Positions 23,101 through 29,500 of a DNA stretch of 64,000 nucleotides are shown here, in pieces. The translations under genes and the position numbers were made by a program. The notes beneath the pieces were generated by a model, which searched no databases, was not told where the DNA came from, and saw only the letters and a program-made list of their open reading frames with translations. Numbering within the stretch: position 1 is the stretch's first letter; each line of letters starts with the position of its first letter. The DNA is from Diploptera punctata (Eukaryota > Arthropoda > Insecta > Blattodea > Blaberidae), in NCBI GenBank assembly GCA_030220185.1, contig JASPKZ010007287.1, positions 504,501 to 568,500 of the forward strand. Reading direction: 5' to 3'.

Positions 23101-23452
23101 ACATAGAAGTATGAGGTAAGAAGAAATCACGATTCATTTAATTATTATTAATTGAACCTCATAATGTTAAAAATTCCCAAATTTAATATATAAATAATAC
23201 TTAGTACCCTAGTTAAAGCATCCATGTACTTATCTAAAAAGGAGCACTTCTGATAACAAATAAAAAGGAAAAGTAAATCTCAGCCTCTTATTCTAAATAT
23301 GATAATTCAGAGATTTTCACTTCAGTTCTCAGATTTTCATATTAAAGAACTGTAATTTTTTTCAGCCAAGTGGAAAACCAAAGATATTGCATGCTGACAG
23401 TCAGGCTGATGTGGAGATGTTCCGACAGGATACAATTGACCAAGAATGTTAA
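11072..23452 (+). CDS. Arr1: visual arrestin, Arr1 class (complete, five coding exons)
   Basis: Joined exons 11072-11180, 12984-13353, 15049-15342, 19956-20229 and 23366-23452 give 377 codons with every junction in frame and GT/AG introns. Arrestins bind light-activated, phosphorylated rhodopsin in the photoreceptor and end its signalling. Visible landmarks: N-terminal strand [12 protein letters not shown]; finger loop GREEDEVMG (about 63-71); [12 protein letters not shown]; phosphate-sensing Arg in VVRKDF (about 186); [11 protein letters not shown] of the C-domain; lariat loop [15 protein letters not shown] (about 291-305), which carries the polar-core Asp. The short C-tail ([13 protein letters not shown]) lacks a clathrin box and an AP2-binding RxxR, which argues against a kurtz/beta-arrestin. 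Length and the motif [14 protein letters not shown] fit the fly Arr1 class better than Arr2. Start chosen because it opens the conserved MVxNFKVFKK N-terminus. Confidence 0.95.
11294..11342 (-). ncRNA. hammerhead-like motif with G8 to A change
   Basis: Minus strand: CUGAAAA, a perfect 6-bp stem II GUAACC/GGUUAC, GAAAC, UG, GUC, then UAA pairing back to the bases before the core (U-A, A-U). Everything fits a hammerhead except A instead of the catalytic G at position 8, so it is probably inactive. Confidence 0.55.
11720..11768 (+). ncRNA. hammerhead-like motif with G12 to A change
   Basis: CUGAAGA, stem II GUAACC/GGUUAU, then AAAA where GAAA is required, then a UC cleavage-site position. Mirror partner of the motif at 11294. 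Loss of the general-base G12 predicts an inactive ribozyme. Confidence 0.5.
12000..12983. other. arrestin intron 1, unique-looking part
   Basis: AT-rich sequence with no coding or repeat signature, apart from an antisense scrap of SINE family C near 12630-12700 (GCCAGCAGCTGG-type text, complement of the 3' part of the copy at 13786). Ends in the acceptor TTTTTTTTCACAG before exon 2. Confidence 0.5.
12984..13353 (+). CDS. Arr1: Arr1 coding exon 2
   Basis: Encodes residues 37-160 ([13 protein letters not shown] ... [11 protein letters not shown]). Acceptor CACAG|A, donor AG|GTATAA. Carries the finger loop [13 protein letters not shown] and the [18 protein letters not shown] strand pair of the N-domain. 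An open frame runs on past the donor to 13555, but conservation stops at HKR and exon 3 restores [10 protein letters not shown], so the extension is intron. Confidence 0.95.
13786..14130 (+). mobile_element. tRNA-derived SINE, family C, with target-site duplication
   Basis: Flanked by GGTA(A/T)GAATAAT (13774-13785 and 14131-14142, one mismatch). The head resembles a class II tRNA (GTAGCCGAGTGGTTAAGGCG for box A, GGTTTGAGTCCCC for box B). The body includes CAGTATGGGACTGGTGCCCACC and ends AGGCCTGTCATGCCATGG. Three further long copies lie at 35186, 43215 and 58230. Confidence 0.8.
14370..14735 (-). mobile_element. tRNA-derived SINE-like repeat, antisense
   Basis: The right end (about 14650-14730) reads as an antisense tRNA-like head: complemented box B GGTTTGAACCCGTAACC and complemented box A ACCACTAGTCCACTGCGGCC. 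The leftward body includes GGACTTGCTCCTTGG. Only one copy is seen here, so the family assignment is by the tRNA-like head alone. Confidence 0.5.
15049..15342 (+). CDS. Arr1: Arr1 coding exon 3
   Basis: Encodes residues 160-258 ([19 protein letters not shown] ... [10 protein letters not shown]). Acceptor TGTTTCAG|G, donor CA|GTGAGT. Holds the phosphate-sensor Arg of [16 protein letters not shown] and the hinge-to-C-domain strands [20 protein letters not shown]. The phase joins exon 4 as [10 protein letters not shown]. Confidence 0.95.
15498..17035. mobile_element. SINE family A composite split by a piggyBac insertion
   Basis: Direct repeats GAACACAGT at 15489-15497 and 17036-17044 bound the unit. 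It begins with an antisense tRNA-like copy (15500-15624; complemented box B GGTTTCAACCC), then a short sense end (TATTTTTCTCTTCAAATC), then the SINE tail ATGTATGAAATGAATATTAA. The tail is interrupted at TTAA by the piggyBac copy and resumes as AAACATT. Order of events: SINE first, piggyBac second. Confidence 0.75.
15710..17024 (-). mobile_element. piggyBac-type transposon, C-terminal half of transposase, intact ends
   Basis: TTAA target duplications (15706-15709, 17025-17028) and short inverted ends CACATTG(A/G)TGAC define a 1315-bp copy. Minus-strand pieces, N to [22 protein letters not shown] (frame break near 16620), then [20 protein letters not shown] and [23 protein letters not shown] (16391-16615), then [14 protein letters not shown] and [10 protein letters not shown] (16063-16269), then a Cys-rich C-terminus CQVCSEHKK ... 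[11 protein letters not shown] (about 15900-16010). The domain order matches piggyBac transposases. The N-terminal half is deleted, so it cannot move itself. Sub-terminal repeats containing CACGGAGATCTCCGTGGCCC lie at 16945-17010. Confidence 0.85.
17345..17620 (+). mobile_element. degenerate SINE-like repeat
   Basis: A tRNA-like start (ACACTTACCCTCCACC ... GGGTTCCGAGTTTGCATC) is followed by text such as TTCCGCTGCCAGAAACTTTATTCC, resembling insect interspersed repeats. Single copy here, weakly supported. Confidence 0.35.
17640..18110 (-). mobile_element. LINE fragment: RNase H domain and zinc-knuckle tail
   Basis: The minus-strand frame at 17711-18094 reads [20 protein letters not shown], the C-terminal catalytic strand of a retrotransposon RNase H (H and D of [12 protein letters not shown]). 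It continues into a tail ending [17 protein letters not shown], the CxxC-HxxC type found at the C-terminus of jockey/I-superfamily LINEs. A frame of 127 codons is intact. The reverse transcriptase upstream is missing. Confidence 0.75.
18225..18345 (+). mobile_element. small LINE 3'-end scrap
   Basis: The + strand text ATTTGAAGGTAGTAAATTATACAGG ... GTATGGGGATCTTATATTC ... AACCTATGGGTTCG is the sense version of the antisense LINE ends at 27580 and 35530 (WRAYxxxxMNLxV-like end). Internally deleted. Confidence 0.4.
18530..18960 (-). mobile_element. Helitron helicase C-terminal fragment
   Basis: On the minus strand, in shifting frames: VKVDLNYFFASK-like text, [26 protein letters not shown], then MTINKVQGQ, then the [13 protein letters not shown] helicase motif VI region and [11 protein letters not shown]. 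The order IPR-I / F--RLQFPVR / TINKAQGQ / GQLYVALSR is that of the PIF1-type helicase of Helitrons. Broken by frameshifts. Confidence 0.65.
19029..19350 (+). mobile_element. SINE family A, long copy with terminal repeats
   Basis: Begins with a sense tail (TTTCTCTCTTCAAATTTAATTT ... TTAATAATAAAAACATC), then leader (GAAGCCCTACTGGCTTTATA), inverted end, tRNA-like core (box B GGGTTCAAATCCC) and a second start of the same tail (TTTTTCTCTTCAAGTATAATT). The element thus looks circularly permuted, with short terminal direct repeats. Diverged flanking repeats GGTTCCTCCCATTTT lie at about 18997 and 19360. Confidence 0.65.
19515..19620. mobile_element. SINE family A mini fold-back
   Basis: Antisense and sense 3' parts meet: AGAAAAATTAATGCCTGAATT ... 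GGTTTTGGGTTCAAATCC ... AGGCATTAATTTTTCTT. Only the 3' third of the tRNA core survives in each arm. Confidence 0.5.
19956..20229 (+). CDS. Arr1: Arr1 coding exon 4
   Basis: Encodes residues 258-349 ([19 protein letters not shown] ... LPVVLMHPK). Acceptor TATATTTCAG|G, donor AAG|GTTTGT. Contains the lariat loop [19 protein letters not shown] and the strand [22 protein letters not shown]. The lariat-loop sequence is nearly identical across arrestins, which supports a functional gene. Confidence 0.95.
20345..20520. mobile_element. PLE-derived fold-back, GAUAC subfamily
   Basis: Near-perfect inverted repeat: TCATACTTCTATG ... ACACAGCACTGCAGTATCAGCG on the left and its complement on the right, ending CCTCATAATGTTAAAAATTCCC. 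It keeps the CUGAGGA half of a hammerhead core, but GAUAC replaces GAAAC. The same subfamily lies at 22690, 23046 and 57265. Located in arrestin intron 4. Confidence 0.55.
20525..21690. other. arrestin intron 4, no clear feature
   Basis: AT-rich. Apart from one PLE end motif CCTCATAGTGTTACTTCCC near 20681 (complement of GGGAAGTAACACTATGAGG), I see nothing recognisable. Confidence 0.45.
21870..22175 (+). mobile_element. tRNA-derived SINE, family D
   Basis: A degenerate tRNA-like head (CACCATGCTCGCATCTGG ... GCAGGTTTGAATGTGGCC) is followed by AGGGCATAAAATTCCTG and GGTTTTCTTCAGAAGGAAATC, with a 3' part GTGACACTTAATGACTTTGG / GTTAAAGAGCATTG. The 3' part recurs at 34800-34915 and 62050-62180, and the middle at 40890-41030. 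Confidence 0.55.
22325..22655 (-). mobile_element. tRNA-derived SINE, family B, full antisense copy
   Basis: The right end is an antisense tRNA-like head (complemented box B GGGATCGAACCCGGGCC; complemented box A GGCAGCACGCTACCTCGA). The body includes GGTGAGGAAAAACCCCCGATG and CCGTTGCTTTCCACACCGG, and the left end is the 3' tail CATCCATCCATAG, that is (GGAT)n in sense. It defines family B together with 52985-53310. Confidence 0.75.
22685..23195. mobile_element. PLE-derived inverted unit, GAUAC subfamily
   Basis: Two arms, about 22690-22800 (minus) and 23030-23195 (plus), each carrying ATACTGCAGTGCTG, CATAGAAGTATGAGGTAAGAAG and TTCATTTAATTATTATTAATTGAACCTCATAATG. The minus arm has CUGAUGA and a GACGAC/GUGUCGC stem followed by GAUAC in place of GAAAC. 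The plus arm has further lost the core (CUGAUGUGA). About 240 bases between the arms (22870-23030) are unrecognised. Confidence 0.55.
23366..23452 (+). CDS. Arr1: Arr1 coding exon 5 (C-terminal tail and stop)
   Basis: Encodes residues 350-377, [13 protein letters not shown] then [15 protein letters not shown], then TAA at 23450-23452. Acceptor TTTTTTCAG|C. The 28-residue tail is short and acidic-polar with no clathrin or AP2 motif, as in insect visual arrestins. Too short to appear as an independent frame; found by phase and by the conserved HPKPS junction. Confidence 0.88.
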   Translation, partial: PSGKPKILHADSQADVEMFRQDTIDQEC

Positions 23453-23494
23453 GCAGATTCAGGAATAATTCATGTGAATTATATGTAACAAGAA

Positions 23495-23500
23495 AATAAA
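23495..23500 (+). terminator. Arr1 polyadenylation signal
   Basis: AATAAA 43 bases after the stop codon, followed by a T/G-rich stretch around 23520-23570. A short 3' UTR is implied. Confidence 0.6.
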
Positions 23501-23814
23501 GATTGGAATATTGAATAATTTATTTGTATTGACATTTGTAAACAATTTATGATAGTTTTGTAAATTTTGTCTTTTACCTATTCCTTTTGCCTTACAATAT
23601 TGCAATAATCTCTGTCCATTCCATATAGATTACTGGTACTCTCTTCTTCCCAATTTGTCATCATACATGAATATTGAAAGGCAGTGTGTTTGTACAAAGT
23701 AAGATTGACCATAATTACTTGAACCACTGATGACTAAACAATTATGGTACCATATGTAATCAGATATACATTTTAAAACTTCTGTGTTATTAAATAAATA
23801 AAATGAGTCTGTTT

Positions 23815-23890
23815 CATCTTACCTCAAAATGTTGTGTTCTTTTTTACATGTTTCAATATGCCTGCATATCATTATCAGCTTGTCCAGACA
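23815..23890 (-). ncRNA. decayed hammerhead motif in a PLE terminal repeat
   Basis: Minus strand: CUGAUAA, stem II AUAUGC/GCAUAU, GAAAC, AU, GUA, ending TTTTGAGGTAAGATG. Position 8 is A instead of G while C3 is kept, so the core pair is broken and activity is unlikely. Confidence 0.5.
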
Positions 23891-24067
23891 ATCCTATATT
23901 ATTATTACATTTATTGTTTTTTTTATGAGTTAAATTTTTTGTTTTTGTTTTTTCAGATCCCCAAATCCATTTTTAATTTTTAAAGGACTAATGTCACATG
24001 ACAACAGGTATACCCCCTCTATTGCTGAAAGGCAAATAAATCTGACATGTTGCAAGTATAGTCAGAA

Positions 24068-24704
24068 CAGTATAGTAATGGACAGCAGACGCGGGATTTG
24101 TGCTGTGCGATGACAAAGGCTTACAGGTGCAGGCACGGGACTTGAAATGTGTGCTGACTCAGCAGTATACGAGTACATCCCACACATTCACAGTCAGATA
24201 GTGTACTTCGAGTAGATAAGGTGCTCGGCCACTTTTCCTTGTGTACTGAATGACGTGTGTATAAGTTATTTCATTTTTAAAATTTGTATCTTATAAAACA
24301 GGCGTGTATAAGTGTATACTGAATGACGTGTGTGTAAGTGTAAAATGTAAACTATATAATGACTAATAATTTTTCTACTGAACAATGTGTATTTATTTAT
24401 CTCATTCTACCAGCCAAGTACGAAGACTTTTTGAAACATGATTCCCGGGTGTAAAAATTCCGTCACGTTCAACAGTCCATAATCTGTACAACAAATTTTA
24501 TAAATATGTGTCAAAATGTATGGACAACGAAGGTGAACAGTTCCAGCACCTGCTTCAATAAAGTTGATAAGTATGACAATTTATAAAATAGTTACGAAAA
24601 TGTGTGTGGTTGTATCACCGCGATCCTATGCTGTCCATTCCCTGTCGCGAGTACATCAGCAGTGTATAATGAAATCCCTGCGTCTGCAGTCTAGTGCTAT
24701 ACTG
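24068..24704. mobile_element. unclassified element with terminal inverted repeats
   Basis: The left end CAGTATAGTAATGGACAGC then AGACGCGGGATTT matches the complement of the right end CAGTATAGCACTAGACTGC then AGACGCAGGGATTT. The interior holds a repeated ACTGAATGACGTGTGTATAAG unit (24245 and 24321) but no recognisable transposase. No clear target duplication. Confidence 0.45.
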
Positions 24705-24984
24705 ATCACACTTTAGTAGATTTTTATTCATAGCCCTGCAAAATAAGCTTGTTAAGGTATTTAAATTCTGGCGACTGGGTGGTGTTAAAGTCTAAACGAG
24801 AACAATAATCATATGTTTATAGAGAGCAAATGCATGTATGTATATTTTTCTATACATAATATAACTAGTATAGATACTAGTATTAATATAGGTAGTAGAG
24901 CTTTAGAATTAATTTAGTCAATTACAAAATTAAAAAAATTAAATTATAATTGGTTTATAAAATCAGTGACATTATACTGAGTGA

Positions 24985-25150
24985 GTTGGTTCAAGCGGTA
25001 GTGTTTGAGACTATTTTTCGGAGATCTTGAGTTCAAACTCCAGTGTTGACCATCTTGGTTCTTCACTGTTTTTCCAGTCAAGGCAAATGCTAGGTTGGAA
25101 TTTTAATTACCAGTATCCATATCATCATATTCAACATTTCATGGTATTTA
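24985..25150 (+). mobile_element. tRNA-like SINE fragment
   Basis: Box A-like TGGTTCAAGCGGTAGTG and box B-like GAGTTCAAACTCCAG, spaced 35 bases apart, followed by AT-rich sequence. Single copy in the window. Confidence 0.4.
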
Positions 25151-25800
25151 ATTAGGAATAGGAACAAAATTAGACCGTTCAGGTGATAACACAGTGAAAA
25201 TTAAAAATAGAATTGGACAAACAAAACAAGCAATAAATGCTTTAAACTCTGTTTGGTGGAGCAAAAATATTACAAACAAATAGAAAATTAACAATATATC
25301 AAACCATAGTTAAGAATGTTTTAACATATAGTGCTGAAGTTTGGCAAATTCCTACCAGAGAAATGAAGAAGATCAGCTAGAAAATCTAGAATGGATAGAA
25401 TACGAAATAAAGAAATAAGGGAAATTATGGGTGTACAAGAGGAGCCAGACATCATAGACATTCCATCCATCCATAGTAATTCTGCCCGAGGGCAGGTCTT
25501 TCACTGCAATCATAGCATTTTCATGCTATGCTTATCATAGACATTATAGAAAAGAAAAGATTACAGTGGTATGCCCATGTCAAAAGAATGCCAGAGCAAA
25601 GATTGCCTAAAATTATAGAATGGATTCCAATGGGAAGGACGAAGAAAGGAAAACCAAAGAAAACCTGGATAGAAGATGTGTAAGGAGTTATGATTATCAG
25701 AGGACTGGAGGAAGATCAATGGATGGACAGAGAGGAATGGCGTTTGGTTTCCGGAAGACGGCGACAGCTGTCATGATACCGGATAATAATGATGAGAATT
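25140..25800 (+). mobile_element. LINE C-terminal remnant with nested SINE
   Basis: Frameshifted + strand text NRIGQTKQAINALNSVWW, IRNKEIREIMGVQEEPD, then after the insertion KKRLQWYAHVKRMPEQRLPK and WIPMGRTKKGKPKKTW. This is the typical post-RT tail of RTE/CR1-like insect LINEs. It lies 540 bp upstream of the CPSF1 start codon. Confidence 0.7.
25462..25533 (-). mobile_element. 72-bp truncated SINE-B with perfect target duplication
   Basis: Perfect 12-bp repeats ATCATAGACATT (25450-25461, 25534-25545) flank the 3' end of SINE-B in antisense (CCATCCATCCATAGTAATTC ... CATGCTATGC). It shows that SINE-B was copied with its (GGAT)n tail, and that this happened after the host LINE had died or integrated. 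Confidence 0.8.
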
Positions 25801-26343
25801 AGAAATAAATAAGTAACGCGATATGACCTTGGACATTAAAGCGTCTAAAAAATTAATTTTTTGTACATTAAACTGATTAGATTTAGGAATTTTGTAATTG
25901 CAAAGTTGATTTCGAACTGCCAACTACTCGAAAAATAACCTGCTGGAATTTTTTTTAAGTAAAGTTGATCAGAGCCTAACAATAAAGTTCTAAGGTTAAA
26001 TCACATCAAGGGATATATTTTGATCTCTTAGTTTATAATCTGATGTATCGCAGATGTCTTTAAATTAATTTCTTTCTCTCAATTGATTTCCATTATAATT
26101 TCAATATACTTCTAATGGTTTTCATTTTTTCTTAAAGTTGGTTACCCTACTTCCATTAAAACTTCAATTACGGCAACATAAGTTTGTTGTTGTTTATTGA
26201 ATTGAGAAGTTTTGTTTCGCTGAGAAATAATTTGCAATTATGTATATGAGAAATATATTTGGCATTAATTTTGAAGTCAGATTATAATTTATAGAAATTT
26301 AAATTCAATTGAAAGCATTAAAGGTATTTTAACTAAGTAAATC

Positions 26344-26515
26344 ATGTATTCAATATGTAAACTTACTCATCCAGCTACTAGTGTAGAACATGCTTTAACA
26401 TGCAATTTTTTCAATCGGACCGAAAAATCTCTTATTGTTGCTGGTGCAAATATAATTCGTGTATTTCGTCTTATACCTGATGTGGATCCAGCAATTAAGA
26501 AAGACGTATATACAG
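26344..26515 (+). CDS. CPSF1: CPSF1 coding exon 1
   Basis: Residues 1-57 plus one base: [18 protein letters not shown], then [20 protein letters not shown], ending KKDVYT. Donor CAG|GTAAGC. The start opens the conserved MYxxxKxxHPxT N-terminus, and the frame is closed shortly upstream. Followed by a 9.8-kb intron full of PLE and LINE remnants. Confidence 0.92.
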
Positions 26516-29500
26516 GTAAGCCGATAACATAACCTATAATTGTTTGAATATCATACCATATAATGAACCTTCATAACCTCTCAATCCTATACAATCAGGG
26601 AATTATGTGAGGAATTTGAAAGTAAGCCGGTAATTACCATTCATTATAGGTTAGTTATCATATTTTACTCTTTTCTTCAAATTTAATACTAATGCTTAAT
26701 CTCAAATATTACCAAGTAGGAAAGTCTGTCAATAATTCAAAGTTAGAGTGGTTTTGGCATTTCAAGTTCATTTGAATAAGTAATCAGGTTTCCTAAGTAA
26801 TGACCAGTTTTGGATTTAGTTTTGTGGACAAGGAGCAATGTATTTTCAGCTAATATTCTGGAAAGGATTTAGGCTGAAGTTTCCATTGTGCACAGTAACT
26901 GTGATGCGAATTTTTAAATTCCTTCATAAACTCCTGTGATTTTATTCCTAGGGTTTTATTTTTCAAATTATTTCCCACCATTTGCAATGATTATTACATT
27001 TTTTCCTACGATTATTTCAATATATTTTTCTATGATATTTAACCACATTATGTGGCAGCCATACTGATTTTAACGAATTTCCAGTGCAACCAATATTAGT
27101 ATGTACTAATTAACTGTATACATATACTTCAGAATTTCCTATTTATTTTTGAGCATTGCATTCTTTCACACGTTAGAGTGCTTAAATTGCATTAGGTTAG
27201 CTTATAGGTTAGTATTTCACATGTTAGAGTACTTACATTACATTAGGTTAGCTTTTAGGTTTGTTAAATATTATGTATATGTTGGCTGCACCCCACTATT
27301 CCATATTGTAAACCATTTCACGTTTGTTGGTGCATGCACATGGTGTCTGTCTCAGACTTAGAGAAATTTCTCACTTTGTATAATGGAAACTTTATCTGAA
27401 ATTATTCATTATGCCTTCCTCAGCGTAAAATTAGAGATATCTTTGAGCGATCTGATATTGCTTAAAAATTAATTACGGATAATCTGAATAATGCAACTTT
27501 CACCTTTTTTTTTAAATTCTGTCTGGTATGAATGATTCCGGAATTATTTTTATAAATGTTTGTCTGTTTATTAACTAAATCACTGGCACCATCAAACCCA
27601 TAGGTTCATTGTCCTGCAGACATAAGCTCTCCATACATCCCTATACAGAACTAATATTTTTCCAATCTTCCCCTGTATAATTTATCTCCCTCAAATCCTG
27701 GTTAATGTTATTCTTCCATTTCATTCTTGGCTTACTTACTATAAAAGGTGTTTTCTTTCTGGTTTTCCTACAAGGAGTTTCCATGCCTCTCTTTCAATTG
27801 CCATTTGTGCTGTATGGCCTGCCCATCCCATCGTAGACTATGAGACTTAGGCCTATATATAAAGATCTTTTGGAAAAACTGCACTTACACTATCTCAAAA
27901 CTGCAAAGAACTGCGAATACACGGTAGCAGTTAGAAGTAGTAGCGATAACGTTATCATTGAATGATAACCCACAAACATTATAGTGAGTTACCAAACGTT
28001 TATTAAAAATGGGTGTACACTTACTTATCACTCCCTAACGCTGATCCAACCAGCGATAACCCAAAACAGCGATAGAAAAATCATAGATTAAGTAATATAC
28101 TCTGTGGAGAAAATAGCAGTTAGCGTCAACAGTCTAACAGTCTCATAATATTGCGATTTGCATATTTAAATAAATACTTTAAAATTGTCTAATAATGTTA
28201 TAAAAATTGTTTTAAAACGTTTTAAAATATTAGAAAATGATGGTAAGTACAGAACAAAAGCTATAGTTTACAACAATATAACAGAAAAATTTTGAGATAG
28301 TAGAAGTGCAGTTGAGCCGATCTTTTAGCTCATTATTATGTAGTCTTCTGTTATTTCAACATTTTTCAAGATGGATTTTAACCCAAAACAATTCATACTA
28401 ATTATTTAGATAACTTTTTGGTTGGTTTTAAATGGGGATTCTATATGCCAGGAGTCCACCTACATTAGTCACTGTTCAAACAGTGTAGTCAACTTATTCT
28501 TATGGTGTGCCAAATTATCCATTAAACTGTAAACTATTCTGGTGTAAGCTAGCATACACTAACTTACCCGTTTTCTCAGCTAACAAAATAAAATGAGTAT
28601 AGATGGACTACTGGCATAGAATAACTATTTTGAATATTGGTTAGTTATATATAATTGTAGGCTTTCACGGCCGGCGTCTTGATCCATATTTGGTTCGTCT
28701 TCCGGGCTTATAGGCCGTGATCTGGTTGTCTTCTTACTCGACGTTTCGTCTACTGCTGCGGTAGACATCATCAGGAGATACTGCGTGCTTTCTGTGAACT
28801 CCTCAACAGTCGGCTGCAGACTGGATGGTCGTTGGAAACTGTCTCTCTGTTTATAGCTAAACCCCGGGTGGAGGGGAGGTTTTCTGCGCGCACCGAGTTG
28901 TGCGCTGTATTGCCGTGTGCAGAAGTCATAGGCTTCGTTGTCGTGTTATGCAGTGCTGGGATCCAAATTTTGTTTATCTTCAAGGTTTCTTCTTTTTTGT
29001 TGAAGGAATTTTTATGTTTGTATATTTCTATGGCTTCTCTGTATAGTCTGGTGTAGTAATGTGATGTTTGTGATAATACCTGGGTATCTTCAAATCTTAT
29101 AATATGTTGTTGGTTGTTCATCAAGTGTTCCGCTACGGCCGCGGCAGATATTGGCGCAGATATGTTGACGATATAATAGCCATTATAAACCATAAACAAA
29201 TAGAAGATGCCTTAAAACTCCTGAAGCTTCAGAGCAAAACTGTAAAATTCACAATGGAAACTGAAACTGAAAGACAAATTTCATTTTTGGATCTAACCCT
29301 AACTAGAAACGAAAAAAACAAAATAGAATTTGGAATATACAGAAAGAACACACATAAAGATAACTACATTAAGGCATCAGGATTCAACCATTTCGCTCAC
29401 AAAGAAGCTGTATTCAATAGCCTAACACACAGATTGGTGAATGTACCCCTGAACCGTGAAAAATATGAAAAAGAAAAAGAATACATAATTAAAGTAGCAA

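Noticed and set aside
11072..23452. Assignment as kurtz/beta-arrestin or Arr2
   Set aside because: No clathrin box or AP2-binding RxxR in the C-tail, and residues around [25 protein letters not shown] and [15 protein letters not shown] match the Arr1 class rather than Arr2.
26344..26532. A 62-codon stand-alone small protein
   Set aside because: It is CPSF1 exon 1 running past its splice donor; the next exon continues the conserved protein in phase.
28832..29056. Plus-strand frame of 74 codons
   Set aside because: Shadow of the minus-strand PLE endonuclease; no similarity of its own.
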